Shown: in pieces, positions 1 to 7,409 of the stretch | How the letters are laid out: the number at the start of each line of letters is the position of its first letter | Position numbering within the stretch: the stretch's first letter is position 1 | Program-made: the position numbers and the translations under genes | Notes under the pieces: generated by a model | Told to the model about the DNA's origin: nothing | Seen by the model: the letters and a program-made list of their open reading frames with translations, nothing else | The model's database searches: none | Origin: VRUE01 sp963774405 | GTDB lineage: Bacteria; Actinomycetota; Thermoleophilia; Solirubrobacterales; 70-9 | Direction: 5' to 3' | Length of the DNA: 64,000 bases | Assembly (NCBI GenBank): GCA_963774405.1 | Contig: CAVZEV010000005.1 | Coordinates: 1 to 64,000 of the forward strand

Positions 1-582
1 TACCGCGTGCCCGACGTCGGCGCCGCGGTCGACAAAGCGCTCGACCTGGCGCGGCTGCAGGCGCGCCGGCGCGACGCGGTCGACCAGCTCTCCGGCGGCA
101 TGCGCCGGCGCCTGCTGCTCGCCCGCGGCCTCGTCCACGAGCCAAAGCTGATCCTGCTCGACGAGCCGACCGTCGGCCTCGACCCGCAGATCCGCACCGA
201 GCTGTGGACGCTGATCGACAACCTGCGCTCGCGCGGCACGACGATCCTGATGTCGACTCACTACATCGAGGAGGCCGAGCGCCTCGCCGACGAGGTCGCC
301 GTGGTCAACAAGGGGAAGGTGATCGCGCGGGCGACGCCGGCCGAGCTGATCGCCGCCCACGCCGGCACCCACACCGCCGAGGTCTACGGGCCGCCCGAAC
401 GGCTGACCGAAGTGCGGGCGATCGCCGAGGGGCAGGGCCTGGCGGTGCGGCCCGCCGGCCCGGCGATCGCGATCGTCGGCTCCGAGCGCGCGAACGGCGG
501 CGCCGTGCCCGAGGACGCCGTCATCCGCGCCGCCTCGCTCGAGGACGTCTTCGTGCTGCTGACCGGGGCGGAGGCGGAATGA
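1..582 (+). CDS. ABC-2 type exporter, ATP-binding subunit (5' end outside window)
   Basis: Nucleotide-binding subunit of an ABC-2 (NodI/DrrA-like) exporter; it hydrolyses ATP on the inner face of the membrane to drive the permease encoded next. The frame is open to the left edge, so the N-terminus with Walker A lies outside the window. Visible are the signature LSGGMRRRLLLARGL, Walker B with D-loop (LILLDEPTVGLDP) and the switch-region His in STHYIEEAERLAD. A roughly 90-residue C-terminal extension follows, as in DrrA-type subunits. Its TGA overlaps the permease ATG by 4 nt, so the two are translationally coupled. The substrate cannot be read from the sequence. Confidence 0.93.
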   Translation, partial: YRVPDVGAAVDKALDLARLQARRRDAVDQLSGGMRRRLLLARGLVHEPKLILLDEPTVGLDPQIRTELWTLIDNLRSRGTTILMSTHYIEEAERLADEVAVVNKGKVIARATPAELIAAHAGTHTAEVYGPPERLTEVRAIAEGQGLAVRPAGPAIAIVGSERANGGAVPEDAVIRAASLEDVFVLLTGAEAE

Positions 583-1370
583 GCGACGGCGGCTCGGCCA
601 AGCTCGGACGGCTCGAACCGGCGGCGATCGCCGGGATCATGAGCCGCGAGGTCGCCAACTTCCGCACCTACTGGAAAGGGACGACCTTCTCCAGCGTGCT
701 CGAACCGATCGTCTACCTGCTCGCCTTCGGTCTCGGCCTGAGCGCGACCCTGGTCAACGAAGTCAACGGCGTCCCCTACATCCAGTTCGTCGGCACCGGC
801 ATGGTGGCGACCGCGGTGATCTTCTCCAGCGCCCTGCCGGCGATGTTCGGCACCTTCGTCAAGCACCGCTTCCAGAACACCTACGACGCGATCCTCGCCG
901 CCCCGGTCGACGTCGAGGAGCTGGTCAGCGCCGAGATGCTCTGGATCGCTCTGCGCTCGGGCACCTACGGCTGCGTGCCGCTGCTGGTCACGATCGGCTT
1001 CGGCCTCGACCCGGCCTGGGGGATGCTGCTGGTGCCGTTCTTCTGCTTCACCACGGCGCTCGGCTTCGCCGGCTTCGGTATCGCGATGGCGGCGACCGTG
1101 GCCAAGATCGACCAGTTCAACTACGTCACCGCGCTCTTCGTCACGCCGCTCTTCCTCGTCGCCGGCACCTTCTTCCCGATCGAAGGCCTGCCCCAGGGCT
1201 TCCAGGTCGTTGCCCAGCTCAACCCCCTGCACCAGCTGGTCGAACTGGTCCGCGGCGGCGCCTTCGGCTTCGAGGCGGCCGACATTGCCCGCTACGCCTT
1301 CCTAGTCGCCTTCGCCCTCCTAACCTGGCGCATCGCGATCAACCGGATGCAAAACCGGCTGATCGACTGA
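579..1370 (+). CDS. ABC-2 type exporter, permease subunit
   Basis: Integral membrane partner of the preceding ATPase, 263 aa, a usual length for ABC-2 (NodJ/DrrB-like) permeases. About six hydrophobic segments are visible, for example the ones starting at PIVYLLAFGLGL, GTGMVATAVIFSSALP and ALFVTPLFLVAGTFFPIEGLP. The NPLHQLVELVRG motif near the C-terminus is characteristic of the ABC-2 membrane family. An in-frame extension upstream is open but overlaps the ATPase gene, so I choose the ATG in the ATGA overlap. It is the last gene of its operon; a palindrome follows 22 nt after the stop. Confidence 0.93.
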   Translation: MSDGGSAKLGRLEPAAIAGIMSREVANFRTYWKGTTFSSVLEPIVYLLAFGLGLSATLVNEVNGVPYIQFVGTGMVATAVIFSSALPAMFGTFVKHRFQNTYDAILAAPVDVEELVSAEMLWIALRSGTYGCVPLLVTIGFGLDPAWGMLLVPFFCFTTALGFAGFGIAMAATVAKIDQFNYVTALFVTPLFLVAGTFFPIEGLPQGFQVVAQLNPLHQLVELVRGGAFGFEAADIARYAFLVAFALLTWRIAINRMQNRLID

Positions 1371-1392
1371 GGCCCCACCGGGCCCTACTCGT

Positions 1393-1435
1393 GATGTCGC
1401 ATTTCCCGCCGCTATACGGAAAGAAATGCGACATC
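1393..1435. repeat. Palindrome A1 (probable terminator of the ABC operon)
   Basis: Twelve-bp perfect arms (gatgtcgcattt at 1393-1404, aaatgcgacatc at 1424-1435) surround a 19-nt centre. It starts 22 nt after the permease stop codon. A close relative lies at 28752-28794, where one arm pair has changed from T:A to C:G on both sides, a compensatory change. No clear T-run follows. A bidirectional terminator or a REP-like element are both possible. Confidence 0.6.
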
Positions 1436-1500
1436 AAATGGACCGTGCGCCCCGTCCTCCGAGACAAGGCCACCGGGCGTGTCCGTCGTGGTCGGCTCGA

Positions 1501-1596
1501 GCCGGGCTCTCCTGCGGCACCCGCGGCATCCGCTTAAGGCTGCTTCCTTCCGGACCTGACCTGGTTCGCGTGCCCACGTCGCGCAGGGCCCCGGCC
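1501..1596 (-). ncRNA. ffs: Signal recognition particle RNA, small 4.5S type
   Basis: Read on the minus strand, the region contains the near-universal SRP RNA apical block CAGGTCCGGAAGGAAGCAGC (about 1546-1565): the GGAA tetraloop and the asymmetric loop contacted by Ffh. The flanks pair into one long hairpin (GCCGGG at the 5' end with CCCGGC at the 3' end, then CTGCG with CGCAG), giving about 96 nt, the length of the 4.5S type without an Alu domain. Ends are placed from the terminal helix and may be off by several bases. The RNA binds Ffh to target membrane and secreted proteins. Confidence 0.88.
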
Positions 1597-1756
1597 GTCA
1601 ACACCTTCCGCGACGCACTGACCCCGACGGTCAGCCCCTCGGAACGGGATTCGGCCCCGCTAAGCGGATTTCGGGTGACAGGGCACCGCTGATTCCCCAC
1701 CTAGCACGGTCCACGACCATCGTAACCGGCACCGCCGCCCGACGGGTTCGCCCCCA
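1597..1756. other. Intergenic region upstream of the SRP RNA
   Basis: No convincing gene is visible in either strand. The stretch must hold the minus-strand promoter of the SRP RNA, but I see no strong -10/-35 pair. A small self-complementary block ccgctaagcgg lies near 1658-1668. Confidence 0.4.
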
Positions 1757-1785
1757 TTCCGAGCCCAAGAGGCAACGCCTATGAT
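1757..1785 (+). promoter_or_regulatory. Candidate promoter of tRNA-Val
   Basis: A -10 box TATGAT lies at 1780-1785, 12 nt before the tRNA 5' end, with a weak -35 (TTCCGA, 1757-1762) at 17-nt spacing. Confidence 0.5.
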
Positions 1786-1797
1786 TGAGCCCCTCCC

Positions 1798-1869
1798 GGG
1801 CGCGTAGCTCAGTGGGAGAGCGCTCGCCTCACACGCGAGAGGTCGCTGGTTCGAACCCAGCCGCGCCCA
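1798..1869 (+). tRNA. tRNA-Val (anticodon CAC)
   Basis: A full cloverleaf is visible. The acceptor stem GGGCGCG (1798-1804) pairs with CGCGCCC (1862-1868), followed by discriminator A. The D arm carries GTAGCTCAGT-GGGAGAGC. The anticodon stem CTCGC/GCGAG encloses the loop CTCACAC with anticodon CAC, which reads GUG valine codons. The T arm has GGTTCGAACCC-type bases. The 3' CCA is not encoded. The convergent gene ends 16 bp downstream. Confidence 0.96.
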
Positions 1870-1884
1870 TCGGCAGGTAAGCGA

Positions 1885-2697
1885 TCAGTCCTTGGCGACG
1901 TGGCAGACGCCGGTGAGGACGCGGGAGCGGCTCGAGCCGTCGGCGAGGCGGAAGACGCCTCGGGCGAGCTTGAAGGGGGCACTGTAGATGCCCGCCGGAG
2001 CGGGGCAACCGGCGGCGAGGAGGCTGCGGCGGCGGCCGTGGAAGAAGTAGCGGCGGCCCAGGTTGACTTCGAAGCCCTTCACGTAGCCCCATTCTTCGCC
2101 GACTTCGGGCAGGGTCGCGGTCAGCGCCAGTCCGAAGGAGCCCTTCTGTTCCCGGTGCAGCCGGAAGTACATGTCGATCGCGGTCGGGACCGGTTGACGG
2201 CCGAAGACGTGGCCCAGCAGAGCCCGGTGGCCGCGGTAGCGAGAGTTGAAGATCAGCAGCCGGCCCGCGGCCGGGAACGGCGCCTGTTCGGGCAGGTCGA
2301 TGTGAGCGCTGAAATGGCCGGAGCCGACGAGCGCGTCGCGGCAGGCGGCCAGCGCCTGGCTGGTCGAGTTGCCGGCGATCAGGCGGCGCGGGCAGAGTGG
2401 GAGGCCGCGCAGCGAGAGACGGGCGTGCCGGTTGACCGCGACGGTGAATTCGCGAAGAGGCGGCGAGGCGGGGCCGGGCAGCTGCTGCACAGCGCCGCTG
2501 ACGCTGACCGAGATCGGGTGGGTTCCCACGCGAGGCAGCTTGGCGGGCGTCATCGAGCCCTCGAAGCTGATCCGGTAGTTGCCGCCGCCGATCACTTCCG
2601 CGGCAACCGACGACTGCGTGCAGAGGCAGGCGGCAGCGAGAAGAAGGACGGCAAGCGCCGCCCTCGCCCCTGTCCCGATGCCCCGCTGACCTGCCAT
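1885..2697 (-). CDS. Secreted four-cysteine protein, third member of the cassette's small-protein family
   Basis: Unknown function, about 270 aa. A signal peptide is clear (hydrophobic ALAVLLLAAACLC, then SSVAAE). It is clearly homologous to the 259-aa proteins at 33724-34503 and 54483-55262. Shared landmarks are the four Cys in LPLCPRR, ACRDALVGSG, AGCPAP and the C-terminal GVCHV, and the blocks GRLLIFNSR, LTATLPEVG and WGYVKGF. The four Cys suggest two extracytoplasmic disulfides. Unlike its relatives it has no large secreted partner beside it. Start chosen at the ATG giving MAGQ; an ATG two codons upstream is also possible and no strong ribosome site separates them. The frame stays open far upstream, but that part is antisense to the next gene. 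Confidence 0.85.
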   Translation of the reverse strand: MAGQRGIGTGARAALAVLLLAAACLCTQSSVAAEVIGGGNYRISFEGSMTPAKLPRVGTHPISVSVSGAVQQLPGPASPPLREFTVAVNRHARLSLRGLPLCPRRLIAGNSTSQALAACRDALVGSGHFSAHIDLPEQAPFPAAGRLLIFNSRYRGHRALLGHVFGRQPVPTAIDMYFRLHREQKGSFGLALTATLPEVGEEWGYVKGFEVNLGRRYFFHGRRRSLLAAGCPAPAGIYSAPFKLARGVFRLADGSSRSRVLTGVCHVAKD

Positions 2698-2745
2698 ACC
2701 CATGTCGATAGTGGCACAGCCGGCAGTCGGGGATAGACTCGAACG

Positions 2746-3762
2746 ATGGCCGGCAACCGACGCTTCGCCCTGCGCCGGCGTCCCGAGGGGCGGATCGACG
2801 AGGGAACCTTCGAGCTCCTCGAGGAGGAGCTGCCGGCGATCGGCGACGGCGAGGCGCTGGTCCGCACCGAGTGGATCTCGCTCGACCCGACCAACCGGAC
2901 CTGGATCGAGGACATGCCCGGCTACCTGCCGCCGGTGCAAATCGGCGAGACGATGCGGGCGCTGGGGCTCGGCCGCGTGGTCGAGTCCAAGCACCCCGAC
3001 TACGAAGAGGGGCAGCTGGTCCAAGGGCTGCTCGGCTGGACCGAGAACTTCGTCGCCTCCGAGGCGATGCCGGTGCAGCGGGTGCCCGAGATCGAGGGCG
3101 TCTCCCCCAGCCTCTACCTCGGCGCCCTCGGCATGACCGGGCTCACCGCCTGGGTCGGGATGAAGGAAATCGGCAAGCCCAAGGAGGGCGAGACCGTCGT
3201 CGTCTCGGCCGCCGCCGGCGCGGTCGGTTCGGTCGCCGGGCAGCTGGCCAAGCGCGACGGCGCCCGCGTCGTCGGCATCGCCGGCGGGCCGAAGAAGGGC
3301 TCGATCCTGACCGACAAGCTCGGCTTCGACGCCGCCGTCGACCATCGCGCCGAGGACTGGCGCGAGCAGCTCAAGGCCGCCACCCCGAACGGGATCGACG
3401 TCGACTTCGAGAACGTCGGCGGCGAGCTGATGGACGCGATCTTCGCCCGCCTCAACCTCCACGCCCGGGTCGCCCTCTGCGGGCTGATCTCCGGCTACAA
3501 CGAGGGCGCCGCGCCGGTCGCCGGCTCGCGCGATGCCTTCGGCAGCCTGCTGATCAAGCGCGCCACCCTGCAGGGCTTCATCGTCCTCGACCACTACGAC
3601 AAGCTGGCGAGGGTCTCGGCCCAGCTGGCCGAGTGGATCGCCGACGGCAGCCTCGAGCCGCTGGAGACCGTGCTCGAGGGTTTCGAGCAGCTGCCCAGCG
3701 CGATCAACATGCTCTTCGACGGCGCCAACGTCGGCAAGCTCGTCGTGCGGGTCGGCGAGTAG
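2746..3762 (+). CDS. NADP-dependent MDR-superfamily oxidoreductase (CurA/leukotriene B4 dehydrogenase type)
   Basis: A 338-aa medium-chain dehydrogenase/reductase without the catalytic or structural zinc cysteines. This subgroup reduces C=C double bonds of enones with NADPH. An N-terminal GroES-like domain is followed by a Rossmann fold whose nucleotide loop reads SAAAGAVGSVAGQLAK, then GIAGGPKK for the ribose/phosphate side and DVDFENVGG, a signature of the PTGR/CurA group. Length is typical. It is divergent from the secreted protein gene, with 48 bp between the starts. The in vivo substrate is unknown. Confidence 0.92.
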   Translation: MAGNRRFALRRRPEGRIDEGTFELLEEELPAIGDGEALVRTEWISLDPTNRTWIEDMPGYLPPVQIGETMRALGLGRVVESKHPDYEEGQLVQGLLGWTENFVASEAMPVQRVPEIEGVSPSLYLGALGMTGLTAWVGMKEIGKPKEGETVVVSAAAGAVGSVAGQLAKRDGARVVGIAGGPKKGSILTDKLGFDAAVDHRAEDWREQLKAATPNGIDVDFENVGGELMDAIFARLNLHARVALCGLISGYNEGAAPVAGSRDAFGSLLIKRATLQGFIVLDHYDKLARVSAQLAEWIADGSLEPLETVLEGFEQLPSAINMLFDGANVGKLVVRVGE

Positions 3763-3778
3763 CGCCGCTCGACCGGCC

Positions 3779-4657
3779 TCAGCCTGGGGCGCGCTCGAGC
3801 TTCGCCCGCAGCTCCGTCGGCAGGGCGTCGAGGTCATCGCTCCGCACCGATACGTAATCGCGCTTGCTGAGCTCGTAACCGAGCTGGGCGGCCGCCTCGC
3901 GGCTGGCGGCGTAGTGGCCGCTGAGGATCTTCATGCCGGCGAGCCGGTCGTTCTTGTCTTTGCGGATGCGCCGCATCGGGTCGGCCTGGACGGCGAGGGT
4001 CGGGATCACCTCGCGGGGAACCGGGCGCCCGGTGACGCGCAGGAAGAACTCCCTGACGCGCGCCTGCCCGGCGGGCTCGGCGAGGATCGCCGCGCGCGTC
4101 GAATGATCGAGCGTGGCGAGGAAGTTGACGGGGAGGCTGCCGTCCTTGACCAACCAGCGGATCGCCCTCTTGCCTGCCTTCGAGAGGGTTCGCTTCGAAT
4201 CTTGGTTCTTGCCCGGGTTGAGGCGCTCCTCGGTGCAACGGACCAGGCCGACCGAGAACGTGCCACCCGCCTCGTCGCCGCTGAGCAGCAGGCAGATCTC
4301 CCCCACCGCCTCGCGGGGGATCATCCAGGCCCCGCTTGCCGACCACTTGAAGTCGACGGCGTGTCCCTCGATCATCGTGTCGAGCTTGCCCTCCCGTTCG
4401 AGGCCGAGCTCGGTGCGGACGATGATCTCGATCCGGGTGCCGATGTAGGCCTTCTCCTGCGTCTCCAGCTCCTCGTAGCGGTAGCGGCCGGTGCGGGCGC
4501 CGTCGATCACTTCGTCGATCGCCTTGCGGACCGCCCGCGCGAAGATCGCCTCCAGGCCGAGCTCCGCCTTGGCCCGCCGGGGGTGCGCGGTCACCCACTC
4601 CCAAACCTCCTCCAGCGCCGCGTCGTCGCTCGGCTCGGGTGACCAGAGTTCGTCCAT
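3779..4657 (-). CDS. NaeI-type type II restriction endonuclease
   Basis: A 292-aa protein resembling NaeI (317 aa), the type IIE enzyme that cuts GCCGGC and needs a second effector site. The catalytic arrangement of NaeI (E70, D86, D95, K97) is matched with identical spacing at E77, D93, D102 and K104 (KLDTMIEGHAVDFKW). GWMIP-like AWMIPREAVGEICLLL and the SVGLVR and LNPGKNQD blocks also match. The ligase-like LYDG motif of NaeI (L43) appears as VIDG at 50-53. The C-terminal half corresponds to the CAP-like effector domain. The gene is intact and divergent from the broken methyltransferase, with 94 bp between them. Specificity for GCCGGC is an inference from family membership. Confidence 0.9.
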   Translation of the reverse strand: MDELWSPEPSDDAALEEVWEWVTAHPRRAKAELGLEAIFARAVRKAIDEVIDGARTGRYRYEELETQEKAYIGTRIEIIVRTELGLEREGKLDTMIEGHAVDFKWSASGAWMIPREAVGEICLLLSGDEAGGTFSVGLVRCTEERLNPGKNQDSKRTLSKAGKRAIRWLVKDGSLPVNFLATLDHSTRAAILAEPAGQARVREFFLRVTGRPVPREVIPTLAVQADPMRRIRKDKNDRLAGMKILSGHYAASREAAAQLGYELSKRDYVSVRSDDLDALPTELRAKLERAPG

Positions 4658-4751
4658 GCGACGACCTTAAGCCGCGCCCCTGACGGCCGGCGCGAGGGGC
4701 GGCAATTGGGCGCCGAAGCTCGTCCGTCCGCATGGCTAACGTGAATCGCTC

Positions 4752-5804
4752 GTGGCCAGATTGACCCTCATGGACCTCTTCGCGGGCTGTGGAGGCCTCA
4801 CGCGGGGGTTTCTCGACAGCCGCAAGTACCGTGCGGTTTTCGCGGTCGAGTGCGACGAGGACGCCGCGGCCACCTACGAGGCGAACTTCGGCGATCACGT
4901 CTTCTGCGGGCCGATCGAGCGGGTCGAGGAGTTCCCCAAGGTCGACGTGATCGTCGGCGGCCCGCCCTGCCAGGGGTTCTCGCCGCTCAACATGCGCGGC
5001 GTCGGGCTCGAGCGGCGGACGCTCTGGCGCGAGTACCTGCGCGCCCTGGAAGAGGCGCAGCCCGACGCCTTCCTGATGGAGAACGTGCCGCAGCTGCTGC
5101 GCTCCGCCGAGTACGCGGCCTTCAAGCGGGCGGCCGAGGAGCTGGGCTTCGAGATCGCCGACGGCGTGCTCAACGCCGCCGACTTCGGCGTGCCGCAGAC
5201 GCGCCGACGGGCAATCGCGATCGGCGTCTCGCCTCGGCGCACCCGCCCTGCCGCAAGGCAAGTACGGCCCGGCGCAGGCGGCTCGCCTGGCGCACGGTCG
5301 AAGATGCGATCGGCGACCTGCCGACGGCAGCCGACCGACGAGGGCTGGCACAACTCGCGCAATCCCCCCCGGTCAGCGTCGAGCGCTACGAAACGATCCC
5401 CGGCGAGGGCGAGGGACGCTTCGAGCTGGCCGACCGCCGCCCCGACATCACGCCGGCCTGCTGGCTGCGCAAGGAGAAGCGGCTCGACCGACGTCTTCGG
5501 CCGGCTCTGGTGGGACCGGCCGGCGTTCACGATCCGCACCGAGTTCTTCAAGCCCGAGAAGGGCCGCTACCTGCACCCCAGCGAGCACCGGCCGATCACC
5601 GTTCGCGAGGCGGCGCGCTTGCATGAGCTTCCAGGACGAGCTTCGTCCTGCCCACCGATCAGATCGATGACCTCGATCGGCAAGCAGATCGGCAACGCCG
5701 TGCCGCCGTTGCTGGCGCGCCGCCTCGGCGAGGCGCTCGCCGCCCACATCGCCGCGGCGCGAGCCGATTCGGCCCTGCCCCCGCCGCAGGCCCAGGCGGC
5801 GTAG
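4752..5804 (+). pseudogene. DNA cytosine-5 methyltransferase of the NaeI-type system, multiply frameshifted
   Basis: Would methylate the cytosine protecting against the neighbouring endonuclease. Start GTG. Motif I (LMDLFAGCGGLTRGF), motif IV with catalytic Cys73 (GGPPCQGFSPL), motif VI (MENVP) and motif VIII (QTRRRAIAIG) are in the first frame. From about 5240 the homology continues in another frame (RTVEDAIGDLPTAADRRG, then RFELADRRPDITPACWL) and returns near 5480 (DVFGRLWWDRPAFTIRTEFF). Near 5625-5690 it passes through all three frames (SFQDE, FVLPTDQIDDLD, KQIGNAVPPLLARRL). At least four indels are needed, yet motifs remain recognisable and no stop occurs, so either recent decay or local consensus errors. 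No functional protein can be made as written. Confidence 0.88.
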
Positions 5805-5816
5805 GGGCGCCGCGGC

Positions 5817-6242
5817 TCAAAGCAGCGGCGCCGAGCCCTCCAGGCCGAGCGCCGCGCAGACGGCGGCGACGCACTGCTGCGGCCGCCGTTCGACTTCGAA
5901 GTCCCAGAAGCGCAGCACCGTCCAGCCGGCCTCGATCAACTCGCCGGTGACGCGCTCGTCGCGGCGGCGGTTGCGCTCGATCTTCTCGTCCCAGAACTTG
6001 CCCGACTGGCCCCAGTAGTAGTCGGGGTGACCGTGCCAGAAGGCGCCGTCGACGAAGACGGCCAGGCGCCGGCCGATCCAGGCCACGTCCGGTTTGCCGG
6101 GCACCTTGCGCGGGTGCAGGCGCCAGCCCCGGACGCCTGCGCTCCAGAGGGCACGGCGAAGTTCAACCTCGGGCGCCGTGTCGCGGTTGCGGACACGGGA
6201 CATCAGGGCGCTCCGCTTCTCAGCGGTAAGCGAATCGGCCAC
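5817..6242 (-). CDS. vsr: Vsr-like very-short-patch repair endonuclease
   Basis: A 141-aa endonuclease that nicks 5' of T in T:G mismatches left by deamination of 5-methylcytosine; it commonly travels with C5 methyltransferases. Visible are LTAEKRSALMSRVRNRDT, then GKPDVAW with catalytic Asp52 (Asp51 in E. coli), the AVFVDGAFWHGH block with its active-site His, and FWDEKIERNRRRDERV and WTVLRFWDFEV. The two Cys that flank this block in E. coli (C66, C73) are replaced (Ala67 and a non-Cys residue), so the structural zinc is probably absent. It converges with the methyltransferase gene, 12 bp apart. Confidence 0.9.
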   Translation of the reverse strand: MADSLTAEKRSALMSRVRNRDTAPEVELRRALWSAGVRGWRLHPRKVPGKPDVAWIGRRLAVFVDGAFWHGHPDYYWGQSGKFWDEKIERNRRRDERVTGELIEAGWTVLRFWDFEVERRPQQCVAAVCAALGLEGSAPLL

Positions 6243-6251
6243 GCCGAAAAG

Positions 6252-6899
6252 CTACCCGCCCAGCCCCCCGAAGACCGCGTAGGGATTCGACGGGCGCTCG
6301 GCGTAGGCGGCGGCCCAGGTTCCCTCGAAGCTGACCTTGCTGCCGGGCGGGGCCTGGCTCTGGACCTTTTCGGCGAGCTCCTTGCCGCTGTCCTCGTCGG
6401 GGGCGCCGATCAGGAGGTACTTCCAGCGATGGACCACCGGCAGGCCCTCGCTGCGCAGCGTGTCGGCGAACTGGACCGCCTCGCGATGGGAGGGGAGATC
6501 GGCGCGGACCTCGTATTCGGGGTGTCCGCTTTCCTCGGTCTGCCGGCGCTCCGCGGCGATCAGTGCTTCGTGCTCGGCCCTCTTGGCCGCGTCGCCGTTT
6601 GGAAGCGGAAGGTCGGGGCCCTCCCATTCCTCCGCCGTCGGGTGCCAGTGCGTCAGCTCGGCATCGAGCTTCCAGCCGTGCTGCTGCGCCAGGCCGAGCA
6701 CGTGGTTGCGGGCGGCCTCCGCCTGCTCCCGCGAGCCGGCGTAGAGAAAGACCGTGGACCCTTCGCGGCTGACGACGACGCGATCGTGGAAGGCGACGCT
6801 CAGCTCGTGTTCGAGCTCGCCGGCATCGAGGCGCTCGACCAAGGGCCCGATGTGCCGCGGATCGTCGAAGCCAACCTCGAGCCGCCAGTCGTCGTTCAT
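6252..6899 (-). CDS. Conserved protein of unknown function
   Basis: About 215 aa, no signal peptide or membrane segment. I do not recognise a family with confidence. It begins with a strongly acidic region (MNDDWRLEVGFDDPRH), followed by a region that may be a small alpha/beta domain (VVVSREGSTVFLYAGSREQA). A second similar-looking alpha/beta stretch lies near the C-terminus (YEVRADLPSHREAVQFADTL, then WKYLLIGAPDEDSG), possibly a duplicated ferredoxin-like fold. The ATG giving MNDD is chosen because the upstream extension is Arg-rich and overlaps the MarR gene. Lies between vsr and marR on the same strand, with only 22 bp to the MarR stop. Confidence 0.8.
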   Translation of the reverse strand: MNDDWRLEVGFDDPRHIGPLVERLDAGELEHELSVAFHDRVVVSREGSTVFLYAGSREQAEAARNHVLGLAQQHGWKLDAELTHWHPTAEEWEGPDLPLPNGDAAKRAEHEALIAAERRQTEESGHPEYEVRADLPSHREAVQFADTLRSEGLPVVHRWKYLLIGAPDEDSGKELAEKVQSQAPPGSKVSFEGTWAAAYAERPSNPYAVFGGLGG

Positions 6900-6921
6900 C
6901 GCCGGGGAGGCTACCGGGCGC

Positions 6922-7347
6922 TCAGAGCTCGGCCAGGCGCGCGAGCAGGCGCGTCGCCTCCGCCAGCGTCTCCCGCTCCGCCTCGCTGAGGCTCTCCTCG
7001 ATCGCCTCGGCCAGCCAGCCCTCGCGGCGACCGCGGTCCTCGCGCAGCTCGACCCGGCCGGCATCGGTCAGCTCGAGCAGGGCGCTGCGGCCGTCGCTGG
7101 GGTCGGGGCGGCGGGCGATCAGGCCCTGGGACTCGAGCTCGGCGACGGTCTGGCCCATCGACTGCGGGCGCACCCGCTCGGCGGCCGCCAGCTTGCTCGT
7201 GCTCTGCGGGCCTTCGCGGTCGAGCCGGCCGAGGACCGAGCCCTGGGAGAGCGAGAAGCGGTGCTCGGCGCGCAGGCGGCGGATCAGCCGGCCGAGCACC
7301 ACGCGCAGCTCGCTGGCGAGCGGGCCGCTGTCGACGCCGGTCGGCAT
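6922..7347 (-). CDS. MarR-family transcriptional regulator
   Basis: A 141-aa winged-helix repressor. The helix-turn-helix reads TSKLAAAERVRPQSMGQTVAELESQGLI, followed by the wing RRPDPSDGRSALLELTDAG, which is the classic MarR DxRxxxxxLT signature. It is divergent from an MFS drug exporter gene, and the interval between them contains a 32-bp near-perfect palindrome. By analogy with other MarR/MFS pairs it would repress the exporter and itself until an exporter substrate binds. The ligand is unknown. Confidence 0.93.
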   Translation of the reverse strand: MPTGVDSGPLASELRVVLGRLIRRLRAEHRFSLSQGSVLGRLDREGPQSTSKLAAAERVRPQSMGQTVAELESQGLIARRPDPSDGRSALLELTDAGRVELREDRGRREGWLAEAIEESLSEAERETLAEATRLLARLAEL

Positions 7348-7367
7348 GGCCCGATCATAGCCGACGA

Positions 7368-7399
7368 TACACAGGAAAACTGCACAGTTTGCCTGTGTA
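7368..7399. promoter_or_regulatory. Probable MarR operator
   Basis: Two 15-bp arms (tacacaggaaaactg, 7368-7382, and cagtttgcctgtgta, 7385-7399) are inverted around CA with a single mismatch. The site lies between the divergent marR and MFS starts, 10 bp before the preferred MFS start, so bound repressor would block both promoters. Confidence 0.8.
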
Positions 7400-7409
7400 T
7401 ATTGGGGCT

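Noticed and set aside
1798..1869. tRNA-Val as an integration site of an element
   Set aside because: No integrase and no repeat of the tRNA 3' end were seen in the window.
1885..3837. A 650-residue open frame on the minus strand spanning two genes
   Set aside because: Only the last 270 residues have signal peptide and homology; the rest is antisense to the oxidoreductase gene and has the composition of a GC-rich shadow frame.
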